A stretch of 64,000 nucleotides of DNA from Chloracidobacterium validum. GTDB taxonomy: Bacteria > Acidobacteriota > Blastocatellia > Chloracidobacteriales > Chloracidobacteriaceae. Below, one piece after another: positions 1 through 8,029 of this stretch. The stretch lies in NCBI RefSeq assembly GCF_018304825.1, contig NZ_CP072648.1, positions 2,091,501-2,155,500 of the forward strand, in the 5' to 3' direction. The notes under the pieces were generated by a model. That model was given only the letters and a program-made list of their open reading frames with translations. It was not told the DNA's origin and made no database searches. Each line of letters starts with the position of its first letter. Position 1 is the first letter of the stretch. The position numbers were made by a program, and so were the translations under genes.

Positions 1-1306
1 CCCGGGCCGTCAGAATGTCGAGCGTTGCCTTGCCAATGCCCCGCGCCGGCACGTTGACAATCCGATCAAAAGCCGCGTCGTCGTGTGGATTGAGCAACAA
101 ACGCAGATACGCCAGGGCATCCTTGATTTCTGCCCGCTGATAGAACGAAAACCCGCCCACCAAAACATAGGGCAAGCCGCGGCGCCGACAGGCCTCCTCA
201 AACAACCGCGACTGGGCGTTTGTCCGATAGAGCACCGCCGCGCGCGTGTCGGCTTCAGGCAAGTGTTCACGCTGCCGCTGCCAGCGAATGATTTCACCCA
301 CCACGAAATCGGCCTCGGCTTCGGCGTCCGGGGCGACCACGCATCGGATTGGCTCGCCGGTGGCGTTCTGCGTCGTGAGGCTTTTTTCTCGTCGTGCGCG
401 GTTGTGGCGAATCACCGCGTTGGCGGCTCTGAGAATGGTTTTCGTCGAGCGGTAGTTCCGCGCCAGCGTGATGGTTTTCGCCTGTGGGTAGTGACGCTCG
501 AAATCGAGGATGTTGCGAATGTCGGCAGCGCGGAACTTGTAGATGGACTGGTCCGGGTCACCCACGACACACAAATTCTGTTGCCGCTGCGTCAGCAACC
601 GAACCAAGTTGAACTGCGGCGGGTTCGTGTCTTGATATTCATCAATGAGCAGGTAGCGGAACCGGTCGTTGTAGTCGTCGGCCACGTCCGGGAAACGCCG
701 GAGCAAGCGGACGGTCAGCAGGAGCAGATCATCGAAATCGAGCGCGTTGGCCGCGGCCAGGCGCGCCTCGTAGAGGCGGAAGGTTCGGACGATGGCGTCG
801 CGCTTCGGGTCTGAGCTTGGCGGCAGGGTGTCCGGGGTGTCGCCCCGATTTTTGGCGGCGCTGATGGCAGACTGAATCATTCGCGGGGGAAACTGCTTTT
901 CATCGAGTCCGAGTTCTTTCAAGCAGGCTTTGACGAGCCGCCCCTGGTCGTCCGTGTCGTAGATGGTGAAGTCGCGCGTATAGGTTCCGCCAAAGCGGTC
1001 GAGATGCCGCCGCAGGACTCGGACGCAAAAACTGTGAAAGGTCGAAACCAGCAGCTCACCCCGTCGGCGCGTGGGTGGGACAAGCTGGTGAACGCGCTCT
1101 TTCATCTCGAGCGCGGCTTTGTTGGTGAAGGTCACCGCCAGAATTTGCTCCGGGCGCGCCAGTCCCTGGTCAAGCAAATAAGCCATGCGGTGAACAATCA
1201 CCCGCGTTTTGCCGGAGCCAGCCCCGGCGATGACCAGCAGTGGGCCGTCGGTCGTCGTGACGGCCAAGCGCTGTTCTGGATTGAGTCCATCGAGTAGGGG
1301 ATGCAT
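1..1306 (-). CDS. pcrA: UvrD/PcrA-type ATP-dependent DNA helicase, N-terminal part (cut by window edge)
   Basis: Superfamily 1 3'-5' helicase used in repair and in clearing replication forks. Read on the minus strand from an ATG at 1306, it stays open to base 1, giving 435 codons. Visible motifs: NPEQ near residues 9-12, Walker A GAGSGKT at 28-34, motif Ia VTFTNKAA, the Walker B block DEYQDTN, motif III VVGDPDQSIYKFR and motif IV LARNYRST. These cover domains 1A and 1B and part of 2A/2B; motifs V and VI would lie beyond the window. PcrA, UvrD and Rep cannot be told apart without the C-terminus, so the symbol is tentative. The upstream side (1307-1437) holds a degenerate tandem repeat instead of an obvious promoter. 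Confidence 0.9.
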   Translation of the reverse strand, partial: MHPLLDGLNPEQRLAVTTTDGPLLVIAGAGSGKTRVIVHRMAYLLDQGLARPEQILAVTFTNKAALEMKERVHQLVPPTRRRGELLVSTFHSFCVRVLRRHLDRFGGTYTRDFTIYDTDDQGRLVKACLKELGLDEKQFPPRMIQSAISAAKNRGDTPDTLPPSSDPKRDAIVRTFRLYEARLAAANALDFDDLLLLTVRLLRRFPDVADDYNDRFRYLLIDEYQDTNPPQFNLVRLLTQRQQNLCVVGDPDQSIYKFRAADIRNILDFERHYPQAKTITLARNYRSTKTILRAANAVIRHNRARREKSLTTQNATGEPIRCVVAPDAEAEADFVVGEIIRWQRQREHLPEADTRAAVLYRTNAQSRLFEEACRRRGLPYVLVGGFSFYQRAEIKDALAYLRLLLNPHDDAAFDRIVNVPARGIGKATLDILTAR

Positions 1307-1366
1307 AAACCTCAGCGAGTGAATAACTGGTCAAGCCTAGCTTTCCAGGGGGCTTCGTCCATTTGT

Positions 1367-1470
1367 GGTCAGTGGTCAGAGTTCGGCGGTCAGTGGTTGG
1401 TGCGCGGTGGTCAGTGGCGCTGACCACGAATCACTGATCACTGGTCACGACCACAAGAACCGACCACCAG
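1367..1470. repeat. Degenerate 21-bp tandem repeat built on GGTCAGTGG
   Basis: The nonamer GGTCAGTGG occurs exactly at 1367, 1388 and 1409, a strict 21-bp spacing. Inverted variants (TGACCAC, CACTGATCACTGGTCA) follow at 1420-1470, so the block can fold back on itself. It lies between the helicase start and the small NfeD-like ORF, whose stop codon falls inside it. No coding function is seen. Confidence 0.7.
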
Positions 1471-1668
1471 CCACACGCGGTCGGTCCCAACCACCGTCAC
1501 GGGGCTTCCGTCCGCCACGAAACCTAGCGCTTGCGCTGCCCAGAGTTCACCGGCGATGGAGACGAAACCACGCGGATTGAGCGGGGTCACGGCGTGGCCG
1601 GCCGCGCCAATCGCTGCGGCATGGGTTCCATCCCGCTTTTCCTGCCGCGTCTTCCGCCAGTGCGCCAC
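1438..1668 (-). CDS. Small NfeD-like (OB-fold) protein
   Basis: A 76-residue ORF starting at a GTG 8 bp after the stop of the upstream LolA-like gene. The central part (AAGHAVTPLNPRGFVSIAG, then a strand-rich segment with GSPVTVVGTDRVWLVV) matches the soluble OB-fold C-terminal domain of NfeD proteins: the pattern G.a.T.L.P.G.v.i.G followed by G..V.Vv..... .L.V. NfeD domains accompany stomatin-like membrane proteases, but no membrane segment or stomatin gene is present here. It may be a stand-alone domain or the remnant of a longer NfeD gene. The stop lies in a repeat region, so the C-terminus may be recently altered. No strong ribosome site is visible. Confidence 0.5.
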   Translation of the reverse strand: MAHWRKTRQEKRDGTHAAAIGAAGHAVTPLNPRGFVSIAGELWAAQALGFVADGSPVTVVGTDRVWLVVGSCGRDQ

Positions 1669-1675
1669 CAGGCGA

Positions 1676-2689
1676 CTACAGGCGCAAAAAAATGTCTTCA
1701 TCCAGCTTGGCCAGGCGAAAGCGTACGTCACGAAGCTCGATCCGTTGCTTGAGCTTGCCATTTTCATAAAGCTCCTTGCGCATCGGGACAAGCAAGTTCT
1801 GGATGGCACGGAAGTCGTAAAATGACTCCCGAAAGCGCAGCGGCTTGTCGTCCGGCGTGGGCTGGACTTCATACTCAAGGTGCAAAATACGGTAGGTCTG
1901 GCTGCTGATGAAGTACTTTGTCTTGCTGCCATCCCGGTGGGTGAGTTCGAGTCCAATGGTATCAATCCCCATGATGCGCTCGCCTGGCACGCGCGTCACC
2001 GTCGTTCCGTCTTCCTTGTAGCGCAAAAGCGCCAAGTAGTCGTGCTTGAGCGACGCCAGAAACGTCGCTTGGGCTTCCGGCGTCAACGTGATGGACTGGC
2101 GATTTTGCGCCGCCCAGTTGGTGTAGCCATTGAAACCGAAGACCAACTGCTGTGGGTCATCCCCCTGGGGATCAGGCAACTCAACCTCGATGCGGACGCA
2201 GTTGCGGTCGGAAGTCTCGCGGCGCAGGATATGTTCCAAAATTTTGCCTTCAACCGGCGGACGATCATCGCTGGCCGAAATTTTGATAACCCCTTCCAAA
2301 CGGGCGTTGGTGAGCACATAGTCAATGACCGGCCGACTCCCGTAGGCGTAGATCACGATCTCGGCAATGGTTTCGCCATCCCAGGTTTCAGGTTTGCCGA
2401 GCTTGGCTGCCTTGGGCTTCTCTGCCTTGGGCGACTTGTCCTTGGCTGCGTCCGCCGACTCATTCGCGCGTTTTTTGTCATTACTTTTTTCTTTGTCCTT
2501 CTCGCCTTTATCCTTCTCAGCGGGCTTCGTCGCTGATTCCTGGGTTGACCACCGGGCAGTAGGGTGGCCGACTGACGACGAAAGCGCCGGATGCGGAGCC
2601 AGTCCAATCAGAGCAAAGAAACACACCCAAAAGCGCCGCCAAAGTTGTGGCCGGCGACCCGCGCCCTGGTTGACCGACCGAGAGCGCAT
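1676..2689 (-). CDS. Secreted LolA-like / outer-membrane lipoprotein-sorting-type protein
   Basis: 337 residues from the ATG at 2689. Residues 1-40 form a signal peptide (basic RRPQLWRR, hydrophobic WVCFFALIGLAP, then ALSSS), followed by a Lys/Glu/Ala-rich linker of about 60 residues that is probably disordered. The remainder is strand-rich (FGFNGYTNW, LELTHRDGSKTKYFISSQTYRILHLEYE, FRESFYDFRAIQNLLVPMRKELYENGK). It resembles the half-barrel of LolA/LolB and DUF4292 proteins, which bind lipid or lipoprotein in the periplasm. A purine-rich AGGAAGGA lies 14 nt upstream, and an earlier ATG at 2719 is an alternative start. The family call rests on pattern only. Confidence 0.6.
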   Translation of the reverse strand: MRSRSVNQGAGRRPQLWRRFWVCFFALIGLAPHPALSSSVGHPTARWSTQESATKPAEKDKGEKDKEKSNDKKRANESADAAKDKSPKAEKPKAAKLGKPETWDGETIAEIVIYAYGSRPVIDYVLTNARLEGVIKISASDDRPPVEGKILEHILRRETSDRNCVRIEVELPDPQGDDPQQLVFGFNGYTNWAAQNRQSITLTPEAQATFLASLKHDYLALLRYKEDGTTVTRVPGERIMGIDTIGLELTHRDGSKTKYFISSQTYRILHLEYEVQPTPDDKPLRFRESFYDFRAIQNLLVPMRKELYENGKLKQRIELRDVRFRLAKLDEDIFLRL

Positions 2690-2967
2690 TGCATTGAAAG
2701 GTATCCTTCCTAAAACCATCTTCAAGACATCCCAATCCAACAAAAGTGGTTAGTTTATAGCACTGTTTGGCGTGTCTGCTCCGCAATTGTATAGCGCAGA
2801 GCTGTTCCGTCGGCGGTATTCCCCAGCGAGCGCCCGCGTAGCTTACAACCCGTGGCGTCCGCGCGCGGCTGCCTCAAAAACACCGACACAACGAGATGTT
2901 TGTTCCACCAGGGCAGGTTGCGTTATACGTCTCAGACTCACATCTCTTCTGCCGCTTCATCTCAAGT

Positions 2968-3543
2968 ATGCAACGCGCGACAACGATCTTCTGGAAAGCT
3001 TTCATCAAGCACCCACGTCAGACAGGCGCAATTGTTCCAAGTTCGCGGCGGCTCGCCCAAGCGATGCTGGCGCGGACCCGCTTGCAAACCGCTCGCCTCG
3101 TTATCGAGTTGGGACCTGGAACCGGCGCGTTCACCGCGAGCATTCTCAATGCCCTGCCACCCGATGCCACACTTCTGGCCATTGAACGCAACCCAGAATT
3201 GGTTGAGTTTTTGTGTCGCCAGTGGCCGCGGGCGCAGATCATCTGCGATGACGCCGCCCGTCTTTCCCACTATCTTGCTCGCTATCCGCATCCACCAGCG
3301 GCGATTTTCTGCGGCTTGCCACTTTCGTGGCTGCCATCCCAGGAACGAACGAATGTGCTGGACGCGGTCGCCAGCGCGCTCCCATCAGGGGGAACGTTTA
3401 CGCTTTTCCAGTATCTTCATGCCGCGGCAACCCCGCCCGGACGGCGCGTGCGTCAGGAACTGCTGGCGCGGTTCCAGTCTGTCGAGCGTTATCCAATCTG
3501 GTGGAACTTGCCACCGGCCTATGTTGTACACTGTGTCCGCTGA
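2968..3543 (+). CDS. Phospholipid N-methyltransferase-like SAM-dependent methyltransferase
   Basis: 191 residues from the ATG at 2968; an upstream in-frame ATG at 2896 would add 24 residues with no similarity. The opening F.KAFIKHPRQTGAIVPSSRRLA is characteristic of the PmtA/COG3963 group, small membrane-associated methyltransferases that methylate phosphatidylethanolamine. SAM-binding motif I is VIELGPGTGAFT at about residues 45-56, followed by an acidic LLAIERNPE strand and an FCGLPLSWLP segment in the place of the rRNA-dimethylase NPPY motif. A KsgA/Erm-like rRNA methylase is the main alternative, but the short length and the opening motif favour a phospholipid enzyme. Confidence 0.65.
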   Translation: MQRATTIFWKAFIKHPRQTGAIVPSSRRLAQAMLARTRLQTARLVIELGPGTGAFTASILNALPPDATLLAIERNPELVEFLCRQWPRAQIICDDAARLSHYLARYPHPPAAIFCGLPLSWLPSQERTNVLDAVASALPSGGTFTLFQYLHAAATPPGRRVRQELLARFQSVERYPIWWNLPPAYVVHCVR

Positions 3544-3636
3544 ACGAGCGAAACGTCGTGCCAGCGGCGCGGCGGCGTGTCGTGCCAGCGCGCTCAATCA
3601 CCAACCGTTCCTATCTTCACCCTGGAGACTTCTTTC

Positions 3637-4455
3637 ATGTCCAAGCGCCCGCTCATGACGCTCTTGACTGATTTCGGGACGATGGATCACTTCATCGCCG
3701 CCATGAAAGGTGTCATTCTCAATATCCACCGGGATGTGGACATTGTGGATATTTCCCATGACATTCCACCCCACGACGTTTTTGCGGCGGCGTTTGTGCT
3801 CAACAACGCCATGTCGTACTTCCCAAGATTTACGACCCACATAGCTATCGTTGACCCAACCGTTGGCTCGGCGCGCCGGCCGATTCTGGTCATGACGGAT
3901 AACTACAACTTCATCGGACCGGACAACGGGATTTTTAGCTACATTTACCAGTCCGAGACGGTCAACCGCGTCATTCACATCACGGCCGACTACTATTTTC
4001 GCCAGCCCGTATGCCCCACCTTTCACGGACGCGACGTTTTCGCCCCCATCGCCGGCTATCTTGCCAAGGGCGTTGACCCCCAGAAAATGGGCGAACCGAT
4101 TACGGATTACGTGCGCTTTGACGTTCCACGCCCGGATGTTTCCGATCCGAAACGGCTCCGGGGTGCCATCTTGCACATTGACCGGTTTGGCAACTGTTTC
4201 ACGAACTTCACGAAAGAGCACATCCAATTGTCGGCACTGCGCGCTGGCGGCAAGTTCATCGTCATTCATCCGCAGGACCCGGCCAAGAGCCGTGAAGTCA
4301 CGAAGGTCGTGACGCACTATGCCGAGGCCCAACCAAATGAGCTATTTGCGCTCTTTTCAAGCACGGGAAACCTGGAGATTGCCGCGCTCAAAGTTCCGGC
4401 CGCGCGGGTGCTCGAAGCGCGCCGCGGGATGGAAGTGCAGTTCATCGTGCCATAG
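3637..4455 (+). CDS. SAM hydroxide adenosyltransferase (DUF62, chlorinase/fluorinase fold)
   Basis: 272 residues from the ATG at 3637, with CTGGAGA 8 nt upstream. The family splits S-adenosylmethionine into adenosine and methionine using water; the halogenating relatives are rare. The N-terminal LLTDFGTMDHFIAAMKG and DISHDIPPHDV carry the conserved Asp and His positions. YFP..THIAIVDPTVGSARRP and the GPDNGIFS segment are family hallmarks, and the C-terminal domain includes IDRFGNCFTNF. The length matches the hydroxide adenosyltransferases. It lies just after the phospholipid methyltransferase-like gene, both SAM users, and converges with gatB. Confidence 0.85.
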   Translation: MSKRPLMTLLTDFGTMDHFIAAMKGVILNIHRDVDIVDISHDIPPHDVFAAAFVLNNAMSYFPRFTTHIAIVDPTVGSARRPILVMTDNYNFIGPDNGIFSYIYQSETVNRVIHITADYYFRQPVCPTFHGRDVFAPIAGYLAKGVDPQKMGEPITDYVRFDVPRPDVSDPKRLRGAILHIDRFGNCFTNFTKEHIQLSALRAGGKFIVIHPQDPAKSREVTKVVTHYAEAQPNELFALFSSTGNLEIAALKVPAARVLEARRGMEVQFIVP

Positions 4456-4532
4456 TCACCGCGTTGGCGATTGCCGTCTGGAGAGGCTTTTGACGTAGCG
4501 TCCGGCGCGCCAAGCTCCCGGACTCCACACCG

Positions 4533-6029
4533 CTAGGTCGCATCGAGCAAACGCTTGAGCACGTCATTGACGACCTGCGGATTGGCTTTGCCTTTGGTCG
4601 CCTTCATGACCTGTCCGACAAAGAAGGCAAACAGTGGGGTCTTTCCGGCGCGGTACTCGGCCGTTTGCTTGGGGTTGCCCGCGATGACCTCATGGGCAAT
4701 CGCCTCAATCTGCCCCACGTCTGAAACCTGACCGCCGCCTAGCTCCTGAACAATCGCTTTGGCCGGTTTGCCGGTCGCCAGCATGCGCTCGAAGACGTCC
4801 TTGGCCAGCTTGTTGCTCAACGTGCCATCCGCGATGAGGGCAATGAGTTCGGCCAGCGCCGCCGGCGTGACCGGCGAGGTGGACAGGGAAAGTTTCTCGG
4901 CCGGCACCCGCGCCAGCAGCTCGTTGGCAATCCAGTTGAAGGCGGCGCGGGCGTTGCCGCTGGCTTCGACGCAAGCTTCAAAGAAATCCGCGATCTCACG
5001 GGTGGTTGTCATCAGCGACGAGTCTTCGAGCGACAACCCATAGCTTTCGGCAAAGCGCCGGCGGCGCGGCTCAGGCAGTTCCGGCGTCTTTGCCCGGAGC
5101 GCGGCGATAGTCTCCGCGGTGATGACCAGTGGGGGCAAGTCTGGTTCTGGAAAGTACCGGTAATCATGCGCCTCCTCCTTGCTGCGCATGGTGTACGTTC
5201 GCCCCTCCCGCTCGTTCCACAGGCGCGTTTCCTGGACGATCCGCCCGCCTTCCTCCAGCACCCGAACCTGCCGGGCGATCTCGTAGTCAATCGCCCGCTG
5301 AATGAATCGAAACGAGTTGAGATTCTTGGTTTCCGTGCGCGTGCCAAGGGTCGGGCTGCCACGCCGCCGGATGGAAACGTTGGCATCGCAGCGCAGGCTG
5401 CCTTCTTCCATGTTGCCGTCGCAGGCATCCACATACAGGAGCGCCCGCCGCAGGTACTGCACGTAATCGTAAGCCTCCCAACTGCTGCGGAAGTCCGGCT
5501 CACTGACGATTTCAACCAAGGGAACCCCACTCCGGTTGAGATTGACGTATGACGTGGTGGCCGAGTCGGGCATACCTTCGTGCAGGCTCTTGCCGGCGTC
5601 TTCTTCGATATGCATGCGTTGGATGCGAAACCGCTTCAGTTGCCACCCGGTGGGACGCCCCGTTTCATCCCGCTCACTCGTCGGAATTTCGACAAAGCCT
5701 GACACCGAAAAGGGCTGATCGTACTGAGAAATCTGATAGCCCTTGGGCAAATCTGGGTAGAAGTAGTTCTTCCGCGAAAAGACTGAAACTTCATTGATGC
5801 GCAGATTCAGCGCGAAAGCCGCGAAGATCGCCTTTTCGACGACGGCCTGGTTGAGCACCGGAAGCGCCCCCGGCAACCCCAGGCACACGGCGCAGGTGTT
5901 CGCGTTTGGTTCGGCGCCGAAATCGGTCGGACAAGGGCAGAAGATTTTGGTGCGCGTGCTCAGTTGGGCGTGAATTTCAAGGCCGATGACCGGCTCATAC
6001 TTTTCAAGCAGCTTGGCAAGTTCAGTCAT
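4533..6029 (-). CDS. gatB: Asp-tRNA(Asn)/Glu-tRNA(Gln) amidotransferase subunit B
   Basis: 498 residues from the ATG at 6029. GatB is the tRNA-binding and kinase subunit of GatCAB, which converts misacylated Glu-tRNA(Gln) or Asp-tRNA(Asn) to the amidated forms. Diagnostic segments: YEPVIGLEIHAQLSTRTKIFC, the zinc-binding cysteines in CPCPTDFGAEPNANTCAVC, CLGLPGALPVLN, YFYPDLPKGYQISQYDQP, LNRSGVPLVEIVSEPD and EGSLRCDANVSIR. A C-terminal YqeY/GatB tail ends in GKANPQVVNDVL. gatA and gatC are not in the window. A response-regulator gene starts upstream on the same strand, with its stop 36 bp before this start. Confidence 0.96.
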   Translation of the reverse strand: MTELAKLLEKYEPVIGLEIHAQLSTRTKIFCPCPTDFGAEPNANTCAVCLGLPGALPVLNQAVVEKAIFAAFALNLRINEVSVFSRKNYFYPDLPKGYQISQYDQPFSVSGFVEIPTSERDETGRPTGWQLKRFRIQRMHIEEDAGKSLHEGMPDSATTSYVNLNRSGVPLVEIVSEPDFRSSWEAYDYVQYLRRALLYVDACDGNMEEGSLRCDANVSIRRRGSPTLGTRTETKNLNSFRFIQRAIDYEIARQVRVLEEGGRIVQETRLWNEREGRTYTMRSKEEAHDYRYFPEPDLPPLVITAETIAALRAKTPELPEPRRRRFAESYGLSLEDSSLMTTTREIADFFEACVEASGNARAAFNWIANELLARVPAEKLSLSTSPVTPAALAELIALIADGTLSNKLAKDVFERMLATGKPAKAIVQELGGGQVSDVGQIEAIAHEVIAGNPKQTAEYRAGKTPLFAFFVGQVMKATKGKANPQVVNDVLKRLLDAT

Positions 6030-6065
6030 GTGGGCGTCTATGTGAGGCAGCGACGGCAAGCGTGG

Positions 6066-6437
6066 TCAGGCGCGGTTGCGCGTCGTGGCCTTGACGATGG
6101 AAAGTAACTGAGAGGGTGAAAACGGCTTGCGGAAATAGGTGACGACCCCGGCCTGCAAAGCCTCCATTTCGGTTTGAACGCTCGTGTTTCCGGTGAGGAT
6201 GATGACCGGCAGATCGGCAAGCGCGGGGATTTGCCGCAGGCGGCGGTAGGTTTCGCCGCCATTCATCTCCGGCATGTCGAGGTCAAGCAACAGGCAGGCA
6301 AAGTGCGGATCACGCTCGAGCATCTCCAGAGCGAGCCGACCATTTTCAACGGTAACGACCTCAAACTCACGTCCGAGGGTGCTTTTGATGACAGCACGAA
6401 TGCCAATGTCGTCGTCGGCGGCGAGAACACGCTTCAT
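6066..6437 (-). CDS. Single-domain response regulator (CheY-like receiver)
   Basis: 123 residues: a receiver domain with no output domain. The acidic pocket is D8-D10 (AADDD), the phosphoacceptor is D52 (LLLDLDMPEMNG), the switch Thr lies in IILTGNT and the conserved Lys in YFRKPF. Start ATG at 6437 is fixed by AAGGAG 9 nt upstream. Such proteins relay phosphate to a kinase, flagellar motor or diguanylate enzyme; no histidine kinase is adjacent, so the partner is unknown. It is in tandem with gatB downstream and 36 bp separates the two. Confidence 0.9.
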   Translation of the reverse strand: MKRVLAADDDIGIRAVIKSTLGREFEVVTVENGRLALEMLERDPHFACLLLDLDMPEMNGGETYRRLRQIPALADLPVIILTGNTSVQTEMEALQAGVVTYFRKPFSPSQLLSIVKATTRNRA

Positions 6438-6472
6438 ACAAGTCAACTCCTTACCTTCCAAGCGCAGTCTGA

Positions 6473-7237
6473 CTAGCGGCGCGGGCTTCGGTCTTCACGG
6501 TTCAGGCGCTCCTCCAAATCGTCCCACATTCGCTGCATTTCCGACTCGACAACGCGAAAGTTCTTGTACTTACGACGAATGCGCCACCGGCGGAACGGTC
6601 CCGTTACCCAGTCCCAAGCCGTGCGGAAACCAGTCAACTCAGGGCCCCGAACCGTCAGAAAACCCACGCCCAGCGCCCACAGCGCCGAAACGGAGTCTGG
6701 GTAGCCATAGAGCAAAAAGACGATGTCAATGGCAGCCGAGACGTAAAAAATTGTCCGACCGCGGAGCTGTACGAAATTGAAGAACGTCGGCGTATGCCAC
6801 AGACGGGCTGCAAAAACGCCCACCATGAGCGAAAACAGTGTCGCTGAACTGGCGGCAAATATAAACGATGGCACCGGCGACGGCAGCAGCAGGCCGACGC
6901 CCATGGCGGTCGCCAGCGTCCCCAGGTAGGCGGCGGCTCCACCGCCAAAACACAGCAGCAAAAAGCGCCCCGTGCCGAGCATGCGCTCAATCACATTCCC
7001 AAAGAGATACAGCACCAGTAACCCAATCAACCACCCAAACGGCGTCAGGGGGGTCACCGTGGCCGTGAGGAATTGCCACACCGCGCCGCTCACAACGGCT
7101 TCTGGCAAGAAGAAGAACGGGGCGGCCGGTAGGAGCGCCCGCACCACCACCATAACCGTTGTCGCGGCCATCAGAAACATCACACCCGGCAACGGACCGC
7201 CAACGCCCAAAGGTGGATCATCAAAAACACGGCGCAT
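6473..7237 (-). CDS. Rhomboid-like integral membrane protein, probable pseudoprotease
   Basis: 254 residues from the ATG at 7237, with about six hydrophobic segments between residues 18 and 205 and a basic cytoplasmic tail (WRIRRKYKNFRVVESEMQR). The arrangement VWQFLTATVTP, then LYLFGNVIERMLGTGRF, then a small-residue helix follows the rhomboid fold (compare the conserved W.F......H and the E/R motif of the L1 loop). In the helix that should carry GxSG this protein reads AASSA (S130). The later helix that should carry the catalytic His reads ALWALGVGFL and has none. It is therefore probably a non-proteolytic member, like the TMEM115/derlin-type proteins. The substrate is unknown. Confidence 0.6.
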   Translation of the reverse strand: MRRVFDDPPLGVGGPLPGVMFLMAATTVMVVVRALLPAAPFFFLPEAVVSGAVWQFLTATVTPLTPFGWLIGLLVLYLFGNVIERMLGTGRFLLLCFGGGAAAYLGTLATAMGVGLLLPSPVPSFIFAASSATLFSLMVGVFAARLWHTPTFFNFVQLRGRTIFYVSAAIDIVFLLYGYPDSVSALWALGVGFLTVRGPELTGFRTAWDWVTGPFRRWRIRRKYKNFRVVESEMQRMWDDLEERLNREDRSPRR

Positions 7238-7442
7238 AGTGTGAATGGGAACGTCTTGCAGGGTATCGCAGTGTCGCCAGAGTGCGCGTGCGCCACAATC
7301 GGCAACGCCCACTGCGACTATCGCACGGCATGGCGATCAAAGGCAACGCATTGCCTCACGCTATCGCCCAGCCTAAGTCTTTCCATCTCACCAAACAACA
7401 GCATACAATAGCCAGGTGACCCTGACTTGTGGAGCGCGTCGC

Positions 7443-7946
7443 ATGCTCACCACGATCAACTTTCGCCAGTGGATTGAAGACCACCGCCACCTGCTTCGCC
7501 CCCCAGTTGGGAATGCTCAGATTTGGAAAGACCGCGAGTTCATGGTAACGGTCGTGGGTGGGCCGAATCAGCGCAAGGACTACCACATTGACCCCGGCGA
7601 GGAGTTTTTCTATCAGCTCGAAGGCGACATGACGTTGCGCCTGATAGAAGACGGTCAGTTTCGGGACTTGCCCATCCGTGAAGGTGAAATCTTCTTGTTG
7701 CCGCCGTTGGTTCCACACTCGCCGCAGCGTGGTCCGGGGACGCTCGGACTGGTCATCGAACGGGTTCGGCGTGCTGATGAGCAGGATCGCTTCGAGTGGT
7801 ACTGCGATCACTGCGGCAACCGGCTGCACGAGGTAGCACTCCATGTGACCGACATCACCACCCAGCTCAAGCCGCTGTTTGATGCCTTCTGGTCAGATGA
7901 GCGCGCCCGCACCTGCGCCGCCTGTGGACATCAACTACAGCCCTGA
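7443..7946 (+). CDS. nbaC: 3-Hydroxyanthranilate 3,4-dioxygenase
   Basis: 167 residues from the ATG at 7443. The enzyme opens the ring of 3-hydroxyanthranilate to give the precursor of quinolinate, in the kynurenine pathway to NAD or in 2-nitrobenzoate/tryptophan breakdown. Cupin iron ligands are visible as H48 and E54 (YHIDPGEEFFYQLEGDM) and H92 (LPPLVPHSPQR). The C-terminal rubredoxin-like iron site typical of the bacterial enzyme is C121/C124 (YCDHC) and C158/C161 (CAAC). Family-typical opening: INFRQWIEDHRHLLRPPVGN. No other kynurenine-pathway gene lies nearby; nadD at 60.5 kb is the nearest NAD gene. Confidence 0.93.
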   Translation: MLTTINFRQWIEDHRHLLRPPVGNAQIWKDREFMVTVVGGPNQRKDYHIDPGEEFFYQLEGDMTLRLIEDGQFRDLPIREGEIFLLPPLVPHSPQRGPGTLGLVIERVRRADEQDRFEWYCDHCGNRLHEVALHVTDITTQLKPLFDAFWSDERARTCAACGHQLQP

Positions 7947-8029
7947 ACGCGCCGTCGAGCAACGCGGACCAGTAACGACCCCGACCTCAAATCACCCATT
8001 CCAAGTTCCCTGTTGAGTAACCTGCTGCT

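Noticed and set aside
83-814. 243-codon open frame on the plus strand
   Set aside because: Antisense to the UvrD/PcrA helicase, which carries complete motifs in its own frame.
7356-7844. 162-codon open frame on the minus strand
   Set aside because: Antisense to 3-hydroxyanthranilate dioxygenase, which has all metal ligands.
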